The translations under genes and the position numbers were made by a program. A stretch of DNA of 12,857 nt from CAWEPK01 sp049521495 (GTDB taxonomy: Bacteria > Desulfobacterota > Syntrophorhabdia > Syntrophorhabdales > WCHB1-27). The stretch is taken from assembly GCA_049521495.1 (NCBI GenBank), contig JBEKOT010000069.1:1-12857 (forward strand). Direction: 5' to 3'. Shown here one piece after another: positions 7,873 to 12,857 of this stretch. How positions within the stretch are numbered: position 1 is the first letter of the stretch; each line of letters opens with the position of its first letter. The notes below the pieces were generated by a model, which did no database searches, was not told where the DNA came from, and saw only the letters and a program-made list of their open reading frames with translations.

Positions 7873-9246
7873 CTAAGCCCTGCACAAGTTGTAATGCTCC
7901 TTTACCGTCGCGCACGGCACCCGATCGAGCACGGTATGGGCCTGGTTCTTGAGCCCCCAGTTCTCCGCCTCGACAGCAGCGCTATACCGGTTGCCTGTGT
8001 TCATGTTGGCTATCCGCTTGTTTATTTTCTCGTCGCGACACTGTTCCCTCAGGAGCCAGTAAAAGCCCTCCCTCAGCTCGTCGGTCGTCATCCGCTTCGG
8101 TATGTAATTGACGCCGTCGAGCAAATAGTTCTCCCATTGCCTGCTGATCACCCGGCCTTCCTGTTCCAGCTTGGCCGTCGTCGCTATCCCGGGATAGGGG
8201 TACACCAGGTTGAACTGCATGGCGTCCATTTGGCTCTCATCTATAAAATCGCTTGTGATCCTGTAGATGTCCTTTGTCTCGCTTTCCAATCCGAAAACAA
8301 AGGCCCCGAGCACCGATATCCGGCTCTTATGAAGGACCCTGATCGCTTCTGCGAAATCGAGGGCAAAGTTCGATTTCTTCTTCGTATCCTTCAGGACATC
8401 GGGAGACAAGGATTCAACCCCGACGAAAAGCCATTCGCACCCACTCGCTTGCAAAAGGCGCATCATTTCCTTGTCCTTGGTAACTTCCAGGCTCGCCTGG
8501 GAATACCACCTCACTTTCAAAGGGATGAGCTTCTCGAGCAATTGCTTCGTGCGATTGTGGTTGCCGACGAAGTTGTCGTCTATGAAGAACATGCTCGGAA
8601 GTCCCAAATCGGGCGCGGCTTTCAGCCTTTTCACGTCTTCGATTACCTCGTCGATCGGCCTGGTCCTGAACTTGAATCCCCGAAATTTTGTCGGCGTGCA
8701 GAACTCACACCGATAAGGACACCCTCTGCTCGTTTCGAGAACCCTCAGGCCGACATATTTTTCCTTGCAATTGAGCACGTCGAAGCGGGGGAAGGGCATA
8801 TTCTTGAGATCGGGAAGGGTATCGCTCTTGTAGATTTTTTTCAGGCGGTTGCCCGCCGCGTCTTCCAGGACCGTCTTCCATACGTGCTCGGCCTCCCCTA
8901 CGACGACGGCGTCGAAGTTCTGTTCGGCCAGCTCCGTGTGGTAGAAAGGGTAGAGGCCGCCGGCGACGGTTTTCACGCCTTTTTCCCTGTAGACCTCCGA
9001 TATCTGGTTCGCCCTCGTGCTCGTCGCAGTCACACCGGTGATTCCCACCAGGTCCACCCTCTCGTTGAAATCGATGCGCTCCACATTCTCGCAAGCGATC
9101 GACACGTCGTAATCGTCCGGGGTGAGGGCGGCAACCGTCAGTAGGGGCAGGGGCGCCACGTTATGTCTGTTGTCGCACATGCCCGGCCGATACCGGCCGT
9201 TTCCAGGAGAAATCAGCTTCACTTTGAATTTGCTCTTTCTTGCCAT
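7873..9246 (-). CDS. B12-binding-domain radical SAM protein
   Basis: This 457-residue radical SAM enzyme has an N-terminal cobalamin-binding-type Rossmann domain (about 10-130; LVGITGVTATST and FDAVVVGEAEHVW are typical) followed by the radical SAM core. The 4Fe-4S motif is Cys176-x3-Cys180-x2-Cys183 in RGCPYRCEFC. Later core features are FIDDNF (221-226), FVGVESLSPD (274-283) and AFVFGLESET (315-324). The classical DxHxxG cobalamin-ligand motif is not visible, which is common in this class. Family members carry out methylations, cyclisations and other radical steps. ATG 9246 is chosen because a near-perfect AGGAGGT precedes it; a start at 9297 would give 17 extra residues with no ribosome site noted. 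As the first gene of the operon it probably performs a key modification of the acyl or polyketide product. The reaction cannot be read from the sequence. Confidence 0.9.
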   Translation of the reverse strand: MARKSKFKVKLISPGNGRYRPGMCDNRHNVAPLPLLTVAALTPDDYDVSIACENVERIDFNERVDLVGITGVTATSTRANQISEVYREKGVKTVAGGLYPFYHTELAEQNFDAVVVGEAEHVWKTVLEDAAGNRLKKIYKSDTLPDLKNMPFPRFDVLNCKEKYVGLRVLETSRGCPYRCEFCTPTKFRGFKFRTRPIDEVIEDVKRLKAAPDLGLPSMFFIDDNFVGNHNRTKQLLEKLIPLKVRWYSQASLEVTKDKEMMRLLQASGCEWLFVGVESLSPDVLKDTKKKSNFALDFAEAIRVLHKSRISVLGAFVFGLESETKDIYRITSDFIDESQMDAMQFNLVYPYPGIATTAKLEQEGRVISRQWENYLLDGVNYIPKRMTTDELREGFYWLLREQCRDEKINKRIANMNTGNRYSAAVEAENWGLKNQAHTVLDRVPCATVKEHYNLCRA

Positions 9247-9250
9247 CTTT

Positions 9251-9257
9251 ACCTCCT
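9251..9257 (-). promoter_or_regulatory. strong Shine-Dalgarno of the radical SAM gene
   Basis: On the minus strand AGGAGGT lies four bases before ATG 9246. It decides the start in favour of 9246 over the upstream in-frame start at 9297. Confidence 0.85.
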
Positions 9258-9329
9258 TTTGTTGTCCTTCGACCCTCGCCGAAGAGTCTCGCAGCACCCA
9301 TGTGTGCGTTGAAAATCCGCCGGCGTTAC

Positions 9330-9362
9330 TTAATAGGCTACCACCGGCCGTTCATGTGTCAA
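9330..9362 (-). promoter_or_regulatory. weak sigma-70 promoter candidate for the operon
   Basis: On the minus strand a perfect TTGACA (9357-9362) lies upstream of TATTAA (9330-9335), but the spacer is 21 bp, longer than the usual 16-18. A properly spaced but poor -10 (TAGCCT, 9335-9340) overlaps it. The poor spacing could mean that an activator, such as the adjacent LuxR-type protein, is needed. This is a guess from eye inspection. Confidence 0.25.
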
Positions 9363-9534
9363 TGCTGGAAAAACCCTTGCAAAAGACGTAGGGACGGCTA
9401 GGTAAGAGGGATAATGCCTCATTGTTTCAACATGTTAGGAACTGCAACCGGTAAGGAGTTAACGAAAGAGAAACTGTCGGACCGGATTTCGCAACGGCGG
9501 TCGAAGAAGTGGTTGCGGGGCGGGATGATAGGGG

Positions 9535-10317
9535 CTAGGAAAGCCGGGGAGTCTTGCACTTCCTGTTGAAAACATTGGCCGGCCTTGCCGAATCCTTGAG
9601 GCCGTAGGTCCCTGCGAGGAAGCTTGCCGGGAGACTGCCGAAATCCTGTATCTCCGCGACCGACAGGAGCTGGGCGCGCAGGTTGATTTTTTTTGCTCCG
9701 ATACCCAATTTTTTCCGCAGATTGTAGCGGTGGGTGTCAACGGCGCGGAGCGACAGATGGAGAATTTCCGCGATTTGTTTGGTTGTCTTGCCTTCCCTGA
9801 TCAGGTAGGCGATTTCTATTTCTCTGGGCGTCAGGTTGAGCGTTCTCGACGACATACGGGTCGCGAAAGGGGAAACGATATCGGCAAGTCCTCTCTGTAT
9901 GATGTTGATGTACTCAGTTTGGGTTTGATTCAATTGGGTCCCTTTTAGCTTTTCCAAATACGGAACAATCGTCTCCCTTACATTGAGCACCACCCCTTCC
10001 CGAAGCTGGACCCGATCTTCGTGGTATCTTTCGAGCAAAACGCCGAGCGCGGTATGCGCTTCTTCGAGGCGCCCTTTCAGGTTCGCCAACTCTATGTCTA
10101 TATTCCTCTCATGACTATCGTGGGTCGTGTCGGCCTCGGCATCTTCCTTAAAGGTGTCTCTTGGGCGAAACACAGGAGGTTTCCTCGTGCTCACGTAAAC
10201 CGTCAGCGTGGACGGGAACACAATTTGAGCCTGCATGCGCTTGACAGGCGGGATCGGATGCTCCTTCCCTGAAGGCCCGGAACGTTCCATAGGAACTGTA
10301 ATGGCGCAGATCGGCAT
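9535..10317 (-). CDS. LuxR/GerE-type transcriptional regulator with coiled-coil linker
   Basis: This DNA-binding regulator has a C-terminal GerE-type helix-turn-helix (about residues 160-215: LTPREIEIAYLI, then KTTKQIAEILHLSLRAVDTHR, split here for length). It is preceded by a helical linker (about 73-155) with charged, coiled-coil-like periodicity. Regulators with this linker usually carry an N-terminal PAS domain. Here the first 70 residues do not look like PAS, so the sensor is missing or broken. About 35 residues also follow the point where relatives normally end. The start is uncertain: no good Shine-Dalgarno precedes the ATG at 10317, at 10290 (residue 10) or at 10236 (residue 28). A GTG at 10366 in another frame has GAGGG upstream, so a frameshift near 10270 is conceivable. 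The gene lies upstream of, and in the same direction as, the biosynthetic operon and is the natural candidate to control it. Confidence 0.75.
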   Translation of the reverse strand: MPICAITVPMERSGPSGKEHPIPPVKRMQAQIVFPSTLTVYVSTRKPPVFRPRDTFKEDAEADTTHDSHERNIDIELANLKGRLEEAHTALGVLLERYHEDRVQLREGVVLNVRETIVPYLEKLKGTQLNQTQTEYINIIQRGLADIVSPFATRMSSRTLNLTPREIEIAYLIREGKTTKQIAEILHLSLRAVDTHRYNLRKKLGIGAKKINLRAQLLSVAEIQDFGSLPASFLAGTYGLKDSARPANVFNRKCKTPRLS

Positions 10318-10362
10318 ACAGAATTATCGGGGGCCCTTTCTTTGCCGGTATATGCACGGTTT

Positions 10363-10593
10363 TCACTTCCTGTTTCCCTCTTTACGGAAGTAATTGTCGC
10401 AAGATTCCATAACGGCCGCAAGGGCCCGCGAACCGAACCGGCAGGCGGACCTAGTGGATAGGGCAAAGGGAAAAGGCAAGAGGCGGTAAGGGCAATAACG
10501 GATCTCTGCCAGGTGACTACCTAGATTCTGCCAGTAGTCTTTCGGCGCTTCTCCAAGAGCTGCGGCCGAAAGGGGTATATCTTTGCGGAACAA
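10363..10593 (-). CDS. possible small ORF, function unknown
   Basis: This 76-codon open frame starts at TTG 10593, with an in-frame stop four codons upstream and only a weak GGCGG ribosome site. Its second half reads like a real protein (a KDYWQNLGSHLAEIRYCPYR stretch) and its stop overlaps a GTG start at 10366 as GTGA, which hints at coupling. It overlaps the end of the 10521-10766 candidate in another frame, so one of the two is wrong, or both are halves of a single frameshifted gene. I recognise no family. Confidence 0.25.
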   Translation of the reverse strand: MFRKDIPLSAAALGEAPKDYWQNLGSHLAEIRYCPYRLLPFPFALSTRSACRFGSRALAAVMESCDNYFRKEGNRK

Positions 10594-10766
10594 CCGCCAG
10601 GTTCAAGTCCCAACATAAACCCTCCCCGAGGCCACCCCGTGTTAAAGGCCGACCTGCCTCCAACCTCACCGCATTCCGGCTCAACGGAAGAGGCGAAGGA
10701 AAGGGCTGCTGCGAGCAGAACGTACTGGGTCGCAGAGGAAAGAACCGTACCGCCTCTTCCGGTCAT
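10521..10766 (-). CDS. possible small exported protein, function unknown
   Basis: This 81-codon ORF has a textbook AGGAGG (10776-10781) nine bases before its ATG. The N-terminus has a basic residue followed by a hydrophobic, Ala-rich stretch (about residues 9-27), suggesting a signal peptide or short membrane segment, with a Cys at about 32. The rest is low in recognisable features. The ribosome site is the main support. Overlap with another candidate frame (10363-10593) lowers confidence. Confidence 0.3.
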   Translation of the reverse strand: MTGRGGTVLSSATQYVLLAAALSFASSVEPECGEVGGRSAFNTGWPRGGFMLGLEPGGCSAKIYPFRPQLLEKRRKTTGRI

Positions 10767-10784
10767 AAGGCCGATCCTCCTGTA

Positions 10785-10880
10785 TCAAGGCCTCTTCTTG
10801 GGCTTCGCCTGCCGGGCACGCTTCCCCTCCCCATCTATAAGGACTCCCATTCCTGCCTTTCTCTTCCCGACCTTCGCCAT
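10785..10880 (-). CDS. possible 31-residue basic micro-protein
   Basis: This short ATG-initiated ORF encodes a Lys/Arg/Gly-rich peptide (begins MAKVGKRKAGMGV, ends AKPKKRP). Its stop is 18 bp before the ATG of the next small candidate, with that gene's AGGAGG in between, as in a tiny operon. The only ribosome-site candidate, AGAGGT, lies about 14 bases upstream, which is far. Such short basic ORFs arise by chance, so the call is weak. Confidence 0.2.
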   Translation of the reverse strand: MAKVGKRKAGMGVLIDGEGKRARQAKPKKRP

Positions 10881-11027
10881 AAAACAATAGCCCGACCTCT
10901 TTCCGGTCAAGTGAACGACCGGCGGCCCGGCAAGGGAAAGAAGAGAGATAATGGTTGCCGAAAGCTATGGATACGAATGGTTTAGGATTGGGGAAGTAAT
11001 CAGTCAGGCTCGCCGAGTTGCAGGTCT

Positions 11028-11056
11028 CGTTGCGGCGTCCTACTGCCGCCGCAACG
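11028..11056. repeat. 10-bp perfect inverted repeat (hairpin)
   Basis: CGTTGCGGCG (11028-11037) and CGCCGCAACG (11047-11056) form a perfect 10-bp GC-rich stem with a 9-base loop. It lies 28 bp after the stop codon of the EAL-HDOD gene. No T-run follows on the minus strand, so it is not a canonical Rho-independent terminator. It could stabilise the 3' end, assist termination, or be an operator. Confidence 0.6.
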
Positions 11057-11084
11057 TAATCAGGTACGACCGGGCCAGAGGGGC

Positions 11085-12356
11085 TTAGCCGGAGGCCGAA
11101 CCCGCATCGTATACCTGCTCCGCCCACTGAACCGATTCCCTATAGTCAGAGGCGATGTCTACACTGTTCAGGCCCAGCTTGTCCGCCCGTAGCTCTACAT
11201 CCTCCCACAGGGCCTTCTCATAGGCAAGGACGAGTTGAAGGACTTCGCCATGAGGATTACTCCCTGTGGTGAGCGCGACCCTGATGTTTCTCGAAACGTT
11301 TATCCTCTCAAGGAGTTCGAGCAGCGGCCGCCCTACGAGTACATCCAGCATGGAGAACATGCCGGTCATGAACAATTCGGGAGCTTTTTCGGCAAGGCCT
11401 ATCTTCATGGCCAGGCATTCACAGAGCTTTCCTCTTATCAAAGAGGCCATGCCCACTTCCGAAGGCTTGTCCTCCCCCATGAAGGTCAGAAGGACGAGAG
11501 AAGCCCATCTTCTTACCTCGCGCTCGCCGAGGAGCGCCAGGGCCTGCATGATGGAGCCCACGGTGCTCCTTCCGAAATATGCGGAATTGATGTAGTTCAG
11601 AAGGGTAAAAGTGAGATAGGTATCCCTTCTGATGATGGTCTCCAGGCTTGGAAAATCCATGTCCGGCCTATTGATCTCGCTGAGCATGCGCAGGTAGTTG
11701 ATCTTGTTACCGGGAACATTTTTGGCCGTCAGTATTTGCGGCTCGCCGAAGAAGTAGCCCTGAAAATAGAGATAGCCAAGCTGCCTGGCCTCAAAGAATT
11801 CCTCCAGCGTCTCCACCTTCTCCGCTAGAAATTCTATGTTCTTCCCTTTGTACGATTTTACTATGTCTGTCCTTTGCGCAGGGGTCGCCTTGCGGAAATC
11901 CACCTTTACGATATCGGCCAGGTCGATGAACGCGCGCCCGGCCCCGTTGGCCGGATCAAAGTCATCGAGGGCAATAGTGTAACCGGCCTGTTTCAGCTCC
12001 CGGCAGATTTCCATCGTCGTTGTGTCCGCTGCCACGTTCTCCAGTATTTCGACAACGGTCTTTTCGGGATGGAGGGCGAGGGGAATCTTTTTCTTCAATA
12101 AGTCGACGTTGAAATTGATAAAAGCCTTGTTCGTACCCGTAAGCTGGGTCCCCATGACCAGGAAGGCCCCACGGACGACTTCCAGGGTGGCCGACGTTCC
12201 GTCTGCCCCATCATCGTACGCGTTATTCAAGGAGTTCCTGTAGAGCAGCTCGTAGCCGAACACCTTTTGGTCGACGTCGAATATGGGCTGCCGAGCGATA
12301 AACACTTTGTCGGCGGACCCGTTCGTCTTGACCGTGCTCCTTTTCTCGCCGTTCAT
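11085..12356 (-). CDS. EAL-HDOD signalling protein (YuxH type)
   Basis: This 423-residue two-domain protein has an N-terminal EAL domain (about 17-215) and a C-terminal HDOD domain (about 225-400). The EAL signature is YELLYR (35-40). Glu36, Asn81, Glu103, Asp131/Asp132, Lys151, Glu179 and Gln199 sit at places matching c-di-GMP phosphodiesterase active-site residues, but the DDFGTG loop is altered to DDFDPANG. Related EAL-HDOD proteins are often enzymatically inactive and act in motility or surface signalling through HDOD. I chose ATG 12356 rather than the longer in-frame start at 12560. The longer form would overlap the divergent CheX gene, its extra residues look non-coding, and a sigma-28 promoter match lies immediately upstream of 12356. 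The gene is divergent from the CheX-like gene, suggesting a shared role in flagellar motility or chemotaxis. Confidence 0.88.
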   Translation of the reverse strand: MNGEKRSTVKTNGSADKVFIARQPIFDVDQKVFGYELLYRNSLNNAYDDGADGTSATLEVVRGAFLVMGTQLTGTNKAFINFNVDLLKKKIPLALHPEKTVVEILENVAADTTTMEICRELKQAGYTIALDDFDPANGAGRAFIDLADIVKVDFRKATPAQRTDIVKSYKGKNIEFLAEKVETLEEFFEARQLGYLYFQGYFFGEPQILTAKNVPGNKINYLRMLSEINRPDMDFPSLETIIRRDTYLTFTLLNYINSAYFGRSTVGSIMQALALLGEREVRRWASLVLLTFMGEDKPSEVGMASLIRGKLCECLAMKIGLAEKAPELFMTGMFSMLDVLVGRPLLELLERINVSRNIRVALTTGSNPHGEVLQLVLAYEKALWEDVELRADKLGLNSVDIASDYRESVQWAEQVYDAGSASG

Positions 12357-12376
12357 GGCAGTTCTCACTATCCATA

Positions 12377-12403
12377 TTATCGGCATTTCGGGCGCGGACT
12401 TAA
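12377..12403 (-). promoter_or_regulatory. sigma-28 (FliA) promoter of the EAL-HDOD gene
   Basis: On the minus strand TTAAGTCC (12396-12403), an 11-bp spacer and GCCGATAA (12377-12384) match the FliA consensus TAAAGTTT-N11-GCCGATAA: 8 of 8 in the -10 and 5 of 8 in the -35, with exact spacing. The predicted transcript would start about 14 bp before ATG 12356. Confidence 0.7.
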
Positions 12404-12483
12404 GCCCCGCCCGCTCCCATCCGTTTTTGGTCCAGACGCCGACTTCATCACCCGGCGCACCGTCGAAAACGACGATGCACGCC

Positions 12484-12510
12484 TTAGGAAAAACGCCCGT
12501 CTGCCGATAA
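12484..12510 (+). promoter_or_regulatory. sigma-28 (FliA) promoter candidate of the CheX-like gene
   Basis: An exact GCCGATAA octamer (12503-12510) lies 17 bp before the Shine-Dalgarno of the CheX-like gene. At the consensus 11-bp spacing the -35 octamer is TTAGGAAA, a poor match (3 of 8). The perfect -10 and the chemotaxis-type gene downstream support it. Confidence 0.55.
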
Positions 12511-12527
12511 GATAGCGAAAGACCTGT

Positions 12528-12536
12528 AAGGAGGGG
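12528..12536 (+). promoter_or_regulatory. strong Shine-Dalgarno deciding a TTG start
   Basis: AAGGAGGGG lies a short distance before TTG 12542 and supports this rare start codon for the CheX-like gene; the next in-frame ATG is 19 codons further on, inside the conserved domain. Confidence 0.8.
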
Positions 12537-12541
12537 GCCCA

Positions 12542-12857
12542 TTGGAAGAAATACACGCAAACCCGTTCATAACAGGGGCTAAACGCGTATTCAAAACAAT
12601 GCTCGACATCGACCTTATCAACATGGAGCCGGTCACGAAGAGTAGCAAAAGAACGACCGCGGACGTGACCGGTGTGATGGGGTTTACCGGGGACAGGCGG
12701 GGCACGATGGCCGTCGGCATGTCCACCTCGGGGGCCATCATGATCTACAACAAGCTATTCAACGAGAAGTACAGCGTCGTGACACGGGAAATCACGGATG
12801 CAGTGGGAGAGCTGACAAACATCATTTCAGGACAGACAAGAAGAGAGCTCGAAAGCG
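12542..12857 (+). CDS. cheX: chemotaxis protein CheX-like phosphatase, partial (runs off window)
   Basis: The first 105 codons of a CheX-family protein are present; the 3' end lies beyond the window. CheX dephosphorylates CheY-P in chemotaxis and is also used with other response regulators. The reading starts MEEIHANPFITGAKRVF, followed by the family's beta-strand block (TADVTGVMGFTGDRRGTMAV, 39-58). The catalytic helix is GELTNIISGQ, with Glu90 and Asn93 in the E-x2-N arrangement that CheX/CheC phosphatases use. Full-length CheX is about 150-160 residues, so roughly a third is missing. The start is TTG with a strong Shine-Dalgarno. The gene is divergent from the EAL-HDOD gene and appears to be under its own sigma-28 box, fitting a flagellar or chemotaxis regulon. 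Confidence 0.88.
   Translation, partial: MEEIHANPFITGAKRVFKTMLDIDLINMEPVTKSSKRTTADVTGVMGFTGDRRGTMAVGMSTSGAIMIYNKLFNEKYSVVTREITDAVGELTNIISGQTRRELES

Larger units (their letters stand above)
9247..9534. other. intergenic leader between the LuxR-type gene and the operon
   Basis: This 288-bp region holds no convincing gene. It contains the Shine-Dalgarno of the radical SAM gene, a perfect TTGACA hexamer, and a short CGCAAC/GTTGCG inverted repeat (9490-9495 and 9512-9517) that is too weak to call. No clear terminator for the LuxR-type gene was found, so readthrough into the operon is possible. Confidence 0.5.
10318..11084. other. long region without a confident gene
   Basis: About 770 bp separate the EAL-HDOD gene from the LuxR-type gene. 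I see three weak leftward small-ORF candidates (10785-10880, 10521-10766, 10363-10593), one strong hairpin (11028-11056), and no RNA gene or insertion-sequence remnant. It may be a decayed gene region or hold unannotated small genes. Confidence 0.5.

Noticed and set aside
7225..9144. A 639-codon rightward open frame
   Set aside because: It lies antisense to the radical SAM and flavoprotein genes, which have full motif sets. Long antisense frames are common opposite GC-rich coding sequence, and no family motif is visible in it.
9372..9400. Possible intrinsic terminator after the LuxR-type gene (CCCT/AGGG stem then TTTTT on the minus strand)
   Set aside because: The stem is only four pairs with a 12-base loop, too weak to call.
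10324..10331. CCCGATAA upstream of the LuxR-type ORF as another sigma-28 box
   Set aside because: One mismatch in the -10 and no acceptable -35 at the required spacing.
10605..10622. tRNA-like T-arm sequence GGTTCAAGTCCC
   Set aside because: The flanking 5-bp T-stem does not pair beyond two positions, and no acceptor, D or anticodon arm fits around it.
10681..11127. A 148-codon leftward open frame
   Set aside because: It overlaps the 3' end of the EAL-HDOD gene in another frame, crosses the hairpin and reads like low-complexity non-coding translation.
12357..12560. N-terminal extension of the EAL-HDOD protein to 12560
   Set aside because: It would overlap the CheX-like gene start and both sigma-28 boxes, and its residues show no domain. 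Start 12356 fits the family N-terminus.

Overview
The window looks like part of a Gram-negative, fairly GC-rich bacterial chromosome. An anaerobic deltaproteobacterial (Desulfobacterota, syntroph-type) host is my best guess. This rests on the style of the genes: a glycolate-oxidase-type FAD protein, an Isf-type iron-sulfur flavoprotein, a B12-type radical SAM enzyme, a GerE/LuxR regulator with a coiled-coil linker, and chemotaxis genes with sigma-28 boxes. No 16S rRNA or other taxonomic marker is present.

Layout. (1) 4-800 (+): an alpha/beta hydrolase interrupted by a frameshift. (2) 838-9246 (-): nine genes, all leftward and tightly packed, with three 4-bp ATGA stop/start overlaps. In transcription order they are: B12-type radical SAM protein, iron-sulfur flavoprotein with a C-terminal zinc-ribbon-like tail, membrane-anchored alpha/beta hydrolase, acyl carrier protein, FabZ-like dehydratase, ketosynthase with an intact Cys-His-His triad, a ketosynthase homologue lacking the Cys and one His (chain-length-factor-like), FabG-like ketoreductase, and FAD-linked oxidase. 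(3) 9535-10317 (-): a LuxR/GerE-type regulator, the closest upstream candidate to control the operon. (4) 10318-11084: a region of about 770 bp with weak small-ORF candidates and one strong hairpin. (5) 11085-12356 (-) and 12542-12857 (+, runs off the end): an EAL-HDOD signalling protein and a CheX-like chemotaxis phosphatase. They diverge from a 185-bp spacer that carries two exact GCCGATAA octamers, one per strand, each correctly oriented as a sigma-28 (FliA) promoter.

Interpretation. Genes 3024-6015 form a minimal dissociated type II fatty-acid/polyketide assembly line: ACP, ketosynthase plus chain-length-factor-like partner, ketoreductase and dehydratase. No enoyl reductase is visible, so the chain could stay unsaturated. 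The radical SAM enzyme, flavoprotein, hydrolase and FAD oxidase are inferred to tailor or release the product. The set does not match a complete aryl-polyene, flexirubin or other pathway that I can name, and I regard it as the most interesting system in the window. The EAL-HDOD/CheX pair is a separate flagellar or chemotaxis regulon locus.
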